From: Streptomyces marokkonensis
GTDB taxonomy: Bacteria; Actinomycetota; Actinomycetes; Streptomycetales; Streptomycetaceae
Reading direction: 5' to 3'
Length of the DNA: 64,000 bases
Assembly (NCBI RefSeq): GCF_008312835.1
Contig: NZ_VSKS01000001.1
Span: 496,001-560,000 of the forward strand
Shown here piece after piece: positions 53,245-61,698 of the stretch. Numbering within the stretch: position 1 is the stretch's first letter; each line of letters starts with the position of its first letter. The translations under genes and the position numbers were made by a program. A model generated the notes under the pieces. It ran no database searches and was not told where the DNA came from. It saw only the letters and a program-made list of their open reading frames with translations.

Positions 53245-53871
53245 ATGGGCAAGCTCGTAGTCACCACGTTCGTCACCCTCGACGGCGTCCACCAGGCCCC
53301 CGGCGGCCCCCGGGAGGACACCAGGGACGGCTTCGGCCAGGGAGGCTGGAGCGTCCCCTACGGCGACGAGGACTTCGGCCGGTTCGTCGACGAGGTCTTC
53401 TCCCGCGTGGGCGCCTTCCTCCTCGGCCGCCGCACCTACGACATCTTCGCCTCGTACTGGCCGAAGGTGACCGACCCCGCCGACCCGGTCGCCGGCAGGC
53501 TGAACACGCTGCCGAAGTACGTGGCCTCCAGCACGCTCGGCGACCCCGGCTGGGCCGGCACCACGGTGATCCGCGGCGACCTGGCCAAGGAGGTCACCGC
53601 CCTGAAGGAGCGCACCGACGGCGAGCTCCAGGTGCACGGCAGCGGCGCCCTCGCCCGGTCCCTGTTCGCCCTGGACCTCGTGGACACCCTCCACCTGCTG
53701 ACCTTCCCGGTCGTCCTGGGCGCCGGACGCCGGCTGTTCCCGGAGGGCTCGGTGCCCACCGCCTTCCGGCACACCGGAGGACGGATCACCGCCGCGGGCG
53801 TGTCCATCCAGACCTACGACGTCGCGGGCCGCCCCGAGTACGGCGAGTACACGCTCCCGGAGAACGCCTGA
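53245..53871 (+). CDS. Dihydrofolate-reductase-like (RibD C-terminal) protein
   Basis: A 208-residue protein of the DHFR/RibD_C family (YwjB/YyaP type). It starts GKLVVTTFVTLDGVHQAPGG; FLLGRRTYDIFASYW, LQVHGSGALARSLFALDLVD and PVVLGAGRRLFPEG are the conserved blocks. An NADPH-dependent reductase is likely but the substrate is unknown; these are not the DHFR of folate synthesis. Confidence 0.88.
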   Translation: MGKLVVTTFVTLDGVHQAPGGPREDTRDGFGQGGWSVPYGDEDFGRFVDEVFSRVGAFLLGRRTYDIFASYWPKVTDPADPVAGRLNTLPKYVASSTLGDPGWAGTTVIRGDLAKEVTALKERTDGELQVHGSGALARSLFALDLVDTLHLLTFPVVLGAGRRLFPEGSVPTAFRHTGGRITAAGVSIQTYDVAGRPEYGEYTLPENA

Positions 53872-53990
53872 CACCTTCGGGCGCCGGACGACGCCGTTCG
53901 GCCCCCACCGGTGCCGAACGGCCCAAGACAACCGCGGGGCGCGGTGTGATGCTGGGGCGTGACAGCCCCGGAACAGATGGATGTGGAGGC

Positions 53991-54881
53991 ATGGTGAGCG
54001 GTCTCGTGGTGGTGGGCGTGGACGGTTCGACGTCAGGTCTCGCGGCGGTGGAAGTCGCCGCGCGCGAGGCGGCGTTGCGCGGCGCGGGACTGCGGGTGGT
54101 GCACGCGTGCCTCTGGCCGGCGCTGCACGTGCCCATGGGGCCGTCGCCGATGGGACCGCCGGAGGGCGGTCTGCGCAACATGGTCGACCGCCTCGTGGCC
54201 GAGGCCGTCGAGCGGGCGCGGGCGGCGGCACCCGAGGTCGCCGTCGACCACGTGGTGGTGACCGGTGAGCCCCTGACGGTTCTGGAGGCGCAGTCGCGCG
54301 GCGCCGAGCTGGTGGTGGTCGGGTCCCGGGGCATGGGCGGGTTCGTCGGGCTCCTGGTGGGTTCGACGGCGGTGCACCTGGCGGCGCACGGCCGCTGCCC
54401 GGTCCTGGTGGTGCGCGAGGAGCCGCAGGGGGACGGCCCGGTCGTGCTGGGTGTGGACGGCTCGGCCGCCGGGGAGAAGGCCGTGGAGTTCGCGTTCGCC
54501 GAGGCCGCCCTGCGCAAGGCGCCCCTGCTGGCGCTGCACACCTGGACCACCTGGAACGCGCCCCTGCCCGCGCCGAAGGGCGAGTCGGCGCCGTACGCGA
54601 ACCCGCCCGGTGCCCTGGCCGAGGAGGAGGAGCGGCTGCTCGCCGAGGCGCTCGCCGGCCACCAGGACCGCTACCCGGACGTGGTGGTCGAGCACAGGAC
54701 GGTGCACGGCGGCGCCCGCGAGGCGCTGATCGAGGCGAGCCGGTCCGCGCAGCTCGTCGTGGTCGGAGCGCGCGGGCGCGGCGGTTTCACCGGACTGCTG
54801 CTGGGGTCGGTCAGCCAGGCCCTGCTGCACCACGCGCACTGCCCGGTCGCGGTGGTGCGGGGAGCCGGCGAGCGGGACTGA
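53991..54881 (+). CDS. Universal stress protein, two tandem Usp domains
   Basis: A 296-residue protein of two Usp domains (about 3-145 and 150-290). Both carry the ATP-binding pattern: GVDGS at the first strand and GSRGMGGFVGLLVGS or GARGRGGFTGLLLGS at the end. Such proteins bind ATP and occur in dormancy or hypoxia responses of actinobacteria. Start: ATG 53991 lies only one base after GGAGGC; the GTG next to it is equally possible. Stand-alone gene. Confidence 0.93.
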   Translation: MVSGLVVVGVDGSTSGLAAVEVAAREAALRGAGLRVVHACLWPALHVPMGPSPMGPPEGGLRNMVDRLVAEAVERARAAAPEVAVDHVVVTGEPLTVLEAQSRGAELVVVGSRGMGGFVGLLVGSTAVHLAAHGRCPVLVVREEPQGDGPVVLGVDGSAAGEKAVEFAFAEAALRKAPLLALHTWTTWNAPLPAPKGESAPYANPPGALAEEEERLLAEALAGHQDRYPDVVVEHRTVHGGAREALIEASRSAQLVVVGARGRGGFTGLLLGSVSQALLHHAHCPVAVVRGAGERD

Positions 54882-54900
54882 GGACGCCGGACGGGAGAGG

Positions 54901-54923
54901 AAGGCCGGCGGTCAGCCGGCCTT
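54901..54923. terminator. Hairpin overlapping the end of the small membrane protein gene
   Basis: AAGGCCGGC-GGTCA-GCCGGCCTT, a perfect 9-bp stem with A/T ends on both sides, suits termination in both directions. It includes the stop codon of the minus-strand gene. Confidence 0.6.
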
Positions 54924-55112
54924 CTGGCTCTCCGCGGCGGCGAACAGCGCGCCGCCCAGCACCAGCAGGGCGATGCTCGCGTACAGCTCGTAGCCCTCGA
55001 AGACCGCGAACCTGTGGACGAGTCCCCAGTCCCAGTCCGCGAACTCGCTCACCAGACCCATGATCCCCTGCACCACGGCGAGGAACCCCAGCACCTCCAG
55101 CATCTGCTTCAT
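54912..55112 (-). CDS. Small two-helix membrane protein
   Basis: A 66-residue protein with two hydrophobic segments (MLEVLGFLAVVQGIMGLVSE and YASIALLVLGGALFAAA) around an acidic, aromatic loop (FADWDWGLVHRFAVFEGYEL). No family recognised, though similar small proteins occur in streptomycetes. The ATG at 55112 is preferred to one nine codons earlier; the ribosome site is weak (GGTGG). Confidence 0.6.
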   Translation of the reverse strand: MKQMLEVLGFLAVVQGIMGLVSEFADWDWGLVHRFAVFEGYELYASIALLVLGGALFAAAESQKAG

Positions 55113-55277
55113 GCCACCGACTCTCGCCCCCCGGACCACCCGCCCGCGTCGTCCGCGGGGCGGTACCGCCCCGACGGAAGACGGAGACCGGGGCCGGGCG
55201 GAGCGACGAAAGTAGGCGGTGACGCGACTTTGGTGGACGATCCGTCCCGCGACGCGGTGCCCCGGACGGCCCCTGCG

Positions 55278-55294
55278 TAGATTGACCGACCGTG
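55278..55294 (+). promoter_or_regulatory. Leaderless-type -10 before the histidine kinase
   Basis: TAGATT is followed by 8 nt and then the GTG at 55292; there is no ribosome site. Confidence 0.4.
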
Positions 55295-56542
55295 ACTGGT
55301 GACAAGGCGGCGCAGAACGCCTGGGAGTTCACGGGGCGCCGGTGGTTCTTCCCGTCCGCCCTCATCCATGAACTCGACCCCGACGCGAGCCGCTCCGGGC
55401 GGCGGCCCCGGCGCACCGCGCGGGACTGGGCCGTCGACTTCGCCTGCTTCCTGCTGGCCGTCCTGGTGGGCCTGCTGGGCGCGGAGACACTCAGCGACAA
55501 CCGCGACATCCCCCCTGCGCTGGTCGCCGCCGACCAGGTGCTCGGCGCGCTGGCCTGCGGCGCGGTGTGGCTGCGCCGGCGCCTGCCGCTCGGACTGGCC
55601 GCCGCCATGGTCCCGGTCGGCTTCGTCTCGGAAACCTCCGGCGGGGTGGCGATGATCGCCCTGTTCACGCTCGCCGTGCACCGGCCGTTCCGGTACGTGG
55701 CCTGGGTGGCCGCCACCCAACTGGCGCTCGTCCCGCTGTACTTCTGGTGGCGCCCCGACCCGGACCTGCCGTATCCCGCGGCGATCGTCCTGCTGCTGGT
55801 GCTGACGGTCGCGGTCGTCGGCTGGGGCATGTTCGTGCGGTCCAAGCGGCAGCTCATGCTGAGCCTCAGGGACCGGGCACGGCGGGCGGAGACGGAGGCA
55901 CGGCTGCGGGCCGAGCAGGCGCAGCGGCTCGCGCGGGAGGCCATCGCGCGGGAGATGCACGACGTGCTCGCGCACCGGCTGACGCTGCTGAGCGTGCACG
56001 CCGGCGCGCTGGAGTTCCGGCCCGACGCCCCGCGCGAGGAGGTCGCGCGGGCGGCCGGGGTGATCCGGGAGAGCGCGCACGAGGCGCTGCAGGACCTGCG
56101 GGAGATCATCGGTGTGCTGCGGGCCGGCGAGTCCGACGACGCGGGCCGGCCGCAGCCGACGCTCGCGGCCCTCGAGACCCTGGTCGCCGAGTCCCGGCAG
56201 GCCGGCACGAAGGTGGTCCTGGACCAGCGGGTCGGCGACCCGGCCGCCGTCCCCGCCTCCGTCGGCCGCACCGCCTACCGGATCGCGCAGGAGTGCCTGA
56301 CCAACGCCCGCAAGCACGCCCCCGGCACGGAGGTCACCGTGGCGGTCACCGGCGGACCGGGGGAGGGCCTCACCGTGACCGTCCGCAATCCCGCGCCGGA
56401 GGGTGACATACCGCACGTGCCGGGCGCCGGACAGGGCCTGATCGGGCTCACCGAGCGCGCCACCCTGGCGGGCGGCACCCTGGAGCACGGGCCCGCCTCC
56501 GACGGCGGCTTCCGGGTACGGGCCCGGCTGCCGTGGGGGTGA
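55292..56542 (+). CDS. Sensor histidine kinase (NarL/DesK type)
   Basis: A 416-residue HPK7-class kinase. Four to five membrane helices (about 48-180) form a short sensor with no large outside domain. A coiled coil leads to the H-box EAIAREMHDVLAHRLTLLSV H with His223; the ATPase has the N-box RIAQECLTNARKHAPGTEV and G-box GAGQGLIGLTERATLAGG. It phosphorylates the response regulator encoded 94 bases downstream. The signal may be membrane state, as for DesK-like kinases; this is inference. Confidence 0.93.
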   Translation: MTGDKAAQNAWEFTGRRWFFPSALIHELDPDASRSGRRPRRTARDWAVDFACFLLAVLVGLLGAETLSDNRDIPPALVAADQVLGALACGAVWLRRRLPLGLAAAMVPVGFVSETSGGVAMIALFTLAVHRPFRYVAWVAATQLALVPLYFWWRPDPDLPYPAAIVLLLVLTVAVVGWGMFVRSKRQLMLSLRDRARRAETEARLRAEQAQRLAREAIAREMHDVLAHRLTLLSVHAGALEFRPDAPREEVARAAGVIRESAHEALQDLREIIGVLRAGESDDAGRPQPTLAALETLVAESRQAGTKVVLDQRVGDPAAVPASVGRTAYRIAQECLTNARKHAPGTEVTVAVTGGPGEGLTVTVRNPAPEGDIPHVPGAGQGLIGLTERATLAGGTLEHGPASDGGFRVRARLPWG

Positions 56543-56636
56543 ACCGGGACCGGCGCGGGGGCAGGGCTCCGTCGGCCCGGCGGAACCGCTCCGTCCGTGT
56601 GTCCCCGTCCCGCCCTGCCGTGGTTACGTACCGCCC

Positions 56637-57311
56637 ATGACTGCGATCAGAGTGCTCCTCGTCGACGACGACCCGCTGGTGCGGGCCGGGCTGTCCTTCA
56701 TGATGGGCGGCGCGGACGACATCGAGATCGTCGGGGAGGCCGCCGACGGCGGCGAGGTCGGGGCGCTCGTCGACCGCACCCGCCCGGACGTCGTCCTCAT
56801 GGACATCCGGATGCCGACGGTCGACGGCCTCACCGCGACCGAGTCGCTGCGCGGCCGGGAGGACGCCCCGCAGGTCGTGGTGCTCACCACCTTCCACGCG
56901 GACGAACAGGTGCTGCGGGCGCTGCGCGCGGGCGCCGCCGGGTTCGTCCTCAAGGACACCCCGCCCGCGGAGATCCTCGCCGCGGTGCGCAGGGTCGCGG
57001 CCGGTGACCCGGTGCTGTCGCCCGCGGTCACCCGGCAGCTCATGGCCCACGCGGCCGGTACCCCGACCGGCACGCGGCGCACACGCGCACGCGCGCGCCT
57101 CGCCGGCCTGGGCGACCGCGAGCGCGAGGTCGCCGTCGCGGTCGGCCGGGGCCTGGCCAACGCCGAGATCGCCGCGGAGCTCTACATGAGCGTGGCCACC
57201 GTGAAGACCCACGTCTCCCGGATCCTGGCCAAGCTGGACCTCAACAACCGTGTGCAGATCGCCCTGCTCGCCCACGACGCCGGCCTCCTGGAGGAGACCG
57301 ACAGGCCCTGA
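56637..57311 (+). CDS. NarL-family response regulator
   Basis: A 224-residue regulator. The receiver domain (1-120) has acidic residues DDD at 10-12, phosphoacceptor Asp56 in VVLMDIRMP, Thr in VLTTFHAD and Lys in FVLKDTPP. A linker rich in Arg/Thr follows. The LuxR HTH (about 155-215) reads LGDREREVAVAVGRGLANAE IAAELYMSVATVKTHVSRIL. Cognate partner of the kinase just upstream. No ribosome site is obvious. Confidence 0.95.
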   Translation: MTAIRVLLVDDDPLVRAGLSFMMGGADDIEIVGEAADGGEVGALVDRTRPDVVLMDIRMPTVDGLTATESLRGREDAPQVVVLTTFHADEQVLRALRAGAAGFVLKDTPPAEILAAVRRVAAGDPVLSPAVTRQLMAHAAGTPTGTRRTRARARLAGLGDREREVAVAVGRGLANAEIAAELYMSVATVKTHVSRILAKLDLNNRVQIALLAHDAGLLEETDRP

Positions 57312-57351
57312 CCGCCCGTCACCCGCCCGCCCGACCGAGGAGACCCGACCC

Positions 57352-57780
57352 ATGGAACCGTCGCCCGCACTCGACCTCGCCACCGCACGGCAGACCCTGG
57401 ACAGCCAGCCCTTCAGCAAGCTCCTCGGCGCCCGGCTGACCTCCTTCGGGGACGGCGGGGCGACGCTGGAGGTCGACATCCGTGAGGAACTCCACCAGCA
57501 GAACGGCTTCCTGCACGGCGGCGTCCTCGCCTACGCCGCCGACAACGCCCTCACCTTCGCCGCCGGTGCCGTCCTCGGCCCGTACGTCCTCACCGGCGGC
57601 TTCTCCGTCCAGTACCTGCGCCCGGCCACCGGCCGCACCCTGCGCGCCCGCGCCGAGGTGGTGCACGCCGGCCGGCGCCAGGCCGTCGTCCGCTGCAATC
57701 TGCTCACCCTCGGCGAGGACGGCGCGGAAACGCTGTGCGCGGTCGCCCAGGGCACCGTCCTGCCGGTCCAGGCGCCCTGA
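57352..57780 (+). CDS. PaaI-type hotdog thioesterase
   Basis: A 142-residue hotdog protein with the PaaI layout: HQQNGFLHGGVLAYAADNAL, then VQYLRPATGRTLRARAEVVH AGRRQAVVRCNLL. The Asn and HGG-x-x-x-AAD residues are the likely active site. GAGGAG lies 9 nt before the ATG. It may be co-transcribed with the two-component system 40 bases upstream. Predicted acyl- or aryl-CoA hydrolase; substrate unknown. Confidence 0.85.
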   Translation: MEPSPALDLATARQTLDSQPFSKLLGARLTSFGDGGATLEVDIREELHQQNGFLHGGVLAYAADNALTFAAGAVLGPYVLTGGFSVQYLRPATGRTLRARAEVVHAGRRQAVVRCNLLTLGEDGAETLCAVAQGTVLPVQAP

Positions 57781-57792
57781 CCGCCGCCCGCG

Positions 57793-58815
57793 TCAGGCCG
57801 GCGCCGCCGCCGACCCGCTCAGCAGCTCCGTCGGCCTGACCGGCCTGCGCTCCCGCCGGGACAGCTCGCACGCCTCCGCGATCAGCAGCGCTTGGAGCGC
57901 CTCACGCCCGTCGCACGGGTTGGCCCGCTCGCCCCGCACCACCTCGACGAAGGCGATCAGCTCGGCCTCGTACGCGGGCCCGAACCGATCCAGGAACCCC
58001 CGCCACGGCTTGTCGGCGGCCGGTGGCCCGGTCGGCTCGGTGGACGCGATCGGCGTACGGTCGTCCAGGCCGACGGCGATCTGGTCCCGCTCCCCGGCGA
58101 GTTCCATGCGGACGTCGTAGCCCGCGCCGTTCAGCCGGGTCGCGGTGAGCGTGGCGAGGGTGCCGTCGTCGAGGGTGAGGAGCGCCGCGCCGGTGTCGAC
58201 GTCGCCCGCGTCGCGGAACATCGCGGGACCGGCGTCGGACCCGGCCGCGTAGACCTCCGTGATCTCCCGGCCGGTCACCCAGCGCAGGATGTCGAAGTCG
58301 TGGATCAGGGTGTCCCGGTACAGCCCGCCGGACTGCGCCAGGTACCCGGCCGGCGGCGGCTCCGCGTCGCTGGTCATCGCCCGTACCGTGTGCAGCCGTC
58401 CGAGCCTGCCCGAGCGCACCGCCTCCCGCGCGCCCGTGTAACCGGCGTCGAACCGGCGCTGGAAGCCCATCTGCAGCACGGTCCCGGCGGTCTCGACCTC
58501 CGTGATCGCCTGTAACGTGCCCGCGAGGTCCAGGGCGACGGGCTTCTCGCAGAACACCGGCAGCCCCGCCCGTGCCGCCCGGCCGATCAGGTCGGCGTGG
58601 GCGGACGTCGCCGCCGTGATCACCACGGCGTCCACTCCCCAGGTGTAGATCTCGTCCACCCCGGGTGCCGCCGTCTCGCCGAGCCGGTGTGCGAGGGCCT
58701 GGGCCCGCGCGGGATCCACGTCCGTGAGGATCAAGGACCCGACGTCGCGGTGCCTGCTGAGTGTATGGGCGTGAATGGTGCCGATACGGCCCGTACCGAT
58801 GACCCCGATGCGCAT
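57793..58815 (-). CDS. Gfo/Idh/MocA oxidoreductase, inositol-2-dehydrogenase-like
   Basis: A 340-residue NAD(P)-dependent sugar/inositol dehydrogenase. MRIGVIGTGRIGTIHAHTL is the Rossmann loop; FCEKPVALDL holds the catalytic Lys (EKP), and GGLYRDTLIHDFDILRWVTG the active-site Asp/His. This pattern is closest to IolG-type myo-inositol 2-dehydrogenases, though scyllo-inositol or other sugars remain possible. Divergent from a GntR regulator with a TGTCCGGACA palindrome in the 101-base gap. No other inositol gene is next to it. Confidence 0.88.
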   Translation of the reverse strand: MRIGVIGTGRIGTIHAHTLSRHRDVGSLILTDVDPARAQALAHRLGETAAPGVDEIYTWGVDAVVITAATSAHADLIGRAARAGLPVFCEKPVALDLAGTLQAITEVETAGTVLQMGFQRRFDAGYTGAREAVRSGRLGRLHTVRAMTSDAEPPPAGYLAQSGGLYRDTLIHDFDILRWVTGREITEVYAAGSDAGPAMFRDAGDVDTGAALLTLDDGTLATLTATRLNGAGYDVRMELAGERDQIAVGLDDRTPIASTEPTGPPAADKPWRGFLDRFGPAYEAELIAFVEVVRGERANPCDGREALQALLIAEACELSRRERRPVRPTELLSGSAAAPA

Positions 58816-58856
58816 GGAAACAAAGTGGGCCCCGCGCCGCTCCCTGTCAATGTGTA

Positions 58857-58866
58857 TGTCCGGACA
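58857..58866. promoter_or_regulatory. GntR operator 1 (TGTCCGGACA)
   Basis: A perfect 10-bp palindrome between the dehydrogenase and gntR genes, 42 and 51 bases from their start codons. The same ten bases recur at 59717-59726. Confidence 0.6.
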
Positions 58867-58904
58867 ACCGAACTACACGACTTCCCGTCAACAGCGCTCG
58901 GGGC

Positions 58905-58919
58905 TACGCTCGGGCCGTG
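58905..58919 (+). promoter_or_regulatory. Leaderless-type -10 before gntR
   Basis: TACGCT is followed by 6 nt and then the GTG at 58917, with no ribosome site, as in several other genes of this window. Confidence 0.4.
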
Positions 58920-59681
58920 CCGAAACCAGAAGTGGACCCGCCCGTACAACTGGAGCTGAGCGTCGACCGCGGCTCCCCCGTGCCGTTGTACTTCCAGCTG
59001 TCCCAGCAGCTGGAGTCCGCCATCGAGAACGGCGTGCTGACCCCCGGCACCCTGCTGGGCAACGAGATCGAGCTCGCCGGCCGGCTCGGTCTGTCCCGGC
59101 CGACGGTCCGCCAGGCCATCCAGTCGCTCGTCGACAAGGGCCTGCTCGTACGCCGCCGGGGGGTCGGTACCCAGGTGGTGCACAGCCAGGTCAAGCGCCC
59201 GCTGGAGCTCAGCAGCCTCTACGACGACCTGGAGTCGGCCGGGCAGCGTCCCGCCACGAAGGTGCTGGTCAACACCGTCGTCGCCGCGTCCGCCGAGGTC
59301 GCGGCCGCGCTCGGCGTGAGCGAGGGCAGCGAGGTGCACCGGATCGAGCGGCTGCGCCTCGCCCACGGCGAGCCCATGGCGTACCTGTGCAACTACCTGC
59401 CGCCCGGGCTGCTCGACCTGGACACCGGGCAGCTCGAGGCCACCGGCCTGTACCGGCTGATGCGGGCCGCCGGGATCACCCTGCACAGCGCCCGCCAGAC
59501 CATCGGCGCCCGGGCCGCCGTCGCCGCCGAGGCCGAACGGCTGGGCGAGCAGACCGGCGCCCCGCTGCTCACCATGCAGCGCGTCACCTTCGACGACACC
59601 GGACGCGCGGTGGAGTTCGGCACGCACACCTACCGGCCCTCCCGCTACTCCTTCGAGTTCCAGCTCCTCGTACGGTCCTGA
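58917..59681 (+). CDS. GntR/HutC family regulator
   Basis: A 254-residue regulator. The winged HTH (about 18-88) has PVPLYFQLSQQLESAIENGV and LSRPTVRQAIQSLVDKGLLV RRRGVGTQVV; the UTRA effector domain (about 105-250) has VHRIERLRLAHGEPMAYLCN YLP and VEFGTHTYRPSRYSFEFQL. HutC-type regulators respond to sugars or related small molecules. Likely controls the divergent inositol-dehydrogenase-like gene and, through the second palindrome, the ROK kinase operon. Confidence 0.92.
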   Translation: MPKPEVDPPVQLELSVDRGSPVPLYFQLSQQLESAIENGVLTPGTLLGNEIELAGRLGLSRPTVRQAIQSLVDKGLLVRRRGVGTQVVHSQVKRPLELSSLYDDLESAGQRPATKVLVNTVVAASAEVAAALGVSEGSEVHRIERLRLAHGEPMAYLCNYLPPGLLDLDTGQLEATGLYRLMRAAGITLHSARQTIGARAAVAAEAERLGEQTGAPLLTMQRVTFDDTGRAVEFGTHTYRPSRYSFEFQLLVRS

Positions 59682-59716
59682 GCGCGCGGCGCCACCCGCA
59701 CCACGCTGGTCGCAAT

Positions 59717-59726
59717 GTCCGGACAA
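59717..59726. promoter_or_regulatory. GntR operator 2 (TGTCCGGACA)
   Basis: An exact copy of the 10-bp palindrome lies 35 bases after gntR and 147 bases before the ROK kinase start. The surrounding CAA...ATG extends the symmetry only slightly. Confidence 0.55.
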
Positions 59727-59872
59727 TGCGAACGGTGGTCGAGTGGAGCGCCCTGAGGGGCGCGGGTAACCGCGCGAGCAACCACGAGCCACCGGCACCC
59801 GGCTGTGAGCCGTACCGCCCCCCACCTGCCCCTTACCGCGGTCGGCGCACCGGTGCGGCAGAATCGCACTCG

Positions 59873-61021
59873 ATGAGCACCTACCGCGACTTCACCGCCC
59901 CCATCGGCTCCCGCCGCGCCCCGGTCCTGAGAACCGTCGGCACCCGGGAGCGCCGCTCGCACCTGACGGCGCCCCGCGTCCCGACGGTGGGCATCGACAT
60001 CGGCGGCACCAAGGTCATGGCGGGCGTCGTGGACGCCGACGGCAACATCCTGGAGCGGCTCCGCACGGAGACCCCGGACAAGTCCAAGAGCCCGAAGGTC
60101 GTCGAGGACACCATCGTCGAACTGGTGCTGGACCTGTCCGACCGGCACGACGTGCACGCGGTCGGCATCGGCGCGGCCGGCTGGGTCGACGCCGACCGCA
60201 ACCGCGTGCTGTTCGCCCCCCACCTGTCCTGGCGCAACGAGCCGCTGCGGGACCGCCTCGCCGACCGCCTGGCCGTTCCGGTCCTGGTCGACAACGACGC
60301 CAACTCCGCCGCCTGGGCCGAGTGGCGCTTCGGCGCCGGGCGGGGCGAGGACCACCTGGTGATGATCACGCTGGGCACCGGCATCGGCGGCGCGATCCTG
60401 GAGGACGGCCAGGTCAAGCGCGGCAAGTACGGAGTGGCCGGCGAGTTCGGCCACATGCAGGTCGTCCCCGGCGGCCACCGCTGCCCCTGCGGCAACCGCG
60501 GCTGCTGGGAGCAGTACAGCTCCGGCAACGCGCTGGTCCGCGAGGCGCGCGAGATGGCCGCCGCCGACTCGCCGGTCGCGTACGGGATCATCGAGCACGT
60601 CAAGGGCAACATCGCCGACATCAGCGGCCCGATGATCACCGAGCTGGCCCGTGAAGGCGACGCCATGTGCGTCGAACTGCTCCAGGACATCGGCCAGTGG
60701 CTCGGCGTCGGCATCGCCAACCTCGCCGCCGCCCTCGACCCCTCCTGCTTCGTCATCGGCGGCGGCGTCTCCGCCGCCGACGACCTGCTGATCGGCCCCG
60801 CGCGGGACGCCTTCAGGCGCCACCTCACCGGCCGCGGATACCGGCCCGAGGCCCGCATCGTCCGCGCCCAGCTCGGCCCCGAGGCCGGCATGGTCGGCGC
60901 CGCCGACCTCGCCCGTCTGGTCGCCCGCCGCTTCCGCCGGGCCAAGCGGCGCCGGGTCGAGCGGTACGAGCGCTACGAGCGGTACGCGGAGGCCCGCCGC
61001 ACCACCCGGGAGTCGCTGTGA
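59873..61021 (+). CDS. ROK family sugar kinase
   Basis: A 382-residue ROK kinase with an N-terminal Arg-rich extension (about 35 residues). IDIGGTKVMAG (41-51) is the ATP phosphate loop, VDNDANSAAWAEW holds the catalytic Asp, LGTGIGGAILEDG follows, and HRCPCGNRGCWEQY carries the ROK zinc site (CxCGxxGCxE). The C terminus is a very basic and Tyr-rich tail. It lacks the HTH of ROK repressors, so it should act as a glucokinase or related hexokinase. Coupled by GTGA overlap to the next gene. A GntR-type palindrome lies upstream. Confidence 0.9.
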   Translation: MSTYRDFTAPIGSRRAPVLRTVGTRERRSHLTAPRVPTVGIDIGGTKVMAGVVDADGNILERLRTETPDKSKSPKVVEDTIVELVLDLSDRHDVHAVGIGAAGWVDADRNRVLFAPHLSWRNEPLRDRLADRLAVPVLVDNDANSAAWAEWRFGAGRGEDHLVMITLGTGIGGAILEDGQVKRGKYGVAGEFGHMQVVPGGHRCPCGNRGCWEQYSSGNALVREAREMAAADSPVAYGIIEHVKGNIADISGPMITELAREGDAMCVELLQDIGQWLGVGIANLAAALDPSCFVIGGGVSAADDLLIGPARDAFRRHLTGRGYRPEARIVRAQLGPEAGMVGAADLARLVARRFRRAKRRRVERYERYERYAEARRTTRESL

Positions 61022-61596
61022 CCGGCGAGTTCCCCCAGCAGCCGGCCGTGCCGGACGAGCCCCGCCCGGCGGAGGACCGGCGGCACATGATCCGCCGCAG
61101 GGCCCTCACCCTGCTGATCATCGTCCTGCTCATCGGCATCCCCGCCGGCTACCTGGTCATCTCGGCCAACCAGAGCCGGGCCAGCGGCAAGGACAAGGAG
61201 GCCAAGTACTCCGCGACCGGCCTCACCGAGGGCTGGCCGTCCAAGCTCCAGCGCCGCATCTACCAGGTGCCCATTCCGCACCCGGCCTGGTGGGTGGCCT
61301 CGTACGAGACCAACAACTGGAAGACCAGCCGCCTGTACGTCGAGTTCGAGACCACCGACGCGGGCCTGAGCGCGTTCCTCGCCGGCATGGGCGTACAGGA
61401 GAGCGAGCTGAAGCGGGGCGACCTCACCATCAGCGGGCGCGACCGGGAGATCACCGGCTGGACGTTCGACGGACCCGGCACCTGGTCGGGACTGGTCCAC
61501 GAGCAGGAGAACCCGGCGCCCACGCACGACGTCGTCGTCCACCACGACAAGCCGGGCTACCCGAGGGTGTACGTCGTCTCCCGCACCGTGCCCTGA
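61018..61596 (+). CDS. Single-pass membrane protein of unknown function
   Basis: A 192-residue protein with a basic N terminus, one membrane helix (ALTLLIIVLLIGIPAGYLVI, about 29-50) and an outside domain of mixed strands (YQVPIPHPAWWVASYETNNW, LYVEFETTDAGLSAFLAGMG). The GTG start overlaps the kinase stop, so both are made together. I recognise no family. A role with the kinase is possible from coupling only. Confidence 0.75.
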   Translation: MTGEFPQQPAVPDEPRPAEDRRHMIRRRALTLLIIVLLIGIPAGYLVISANQSRASGKDKEAKYSATGLTEGWPSKLQRRIYQVPIPHPAWWVASYETNNWKTSRLYVEFETTDAGLSAFLAGMGVQESELKRGDLTISGRDREITGWTFDGPGTWSGLVHEQENPAPTHDVVVHHDKPGYPRVYVVSRTVP

Positions 61597-61698
61597 CTCC
61601 GGCCCGGCGCCGCACCGGCCGCGGGGCCGATTGTCGGACCCCGCCCGTAGAGTCGAAGACGACTGGTGCGACACGCGGGCGAGAAGGTGACAGGGCGT

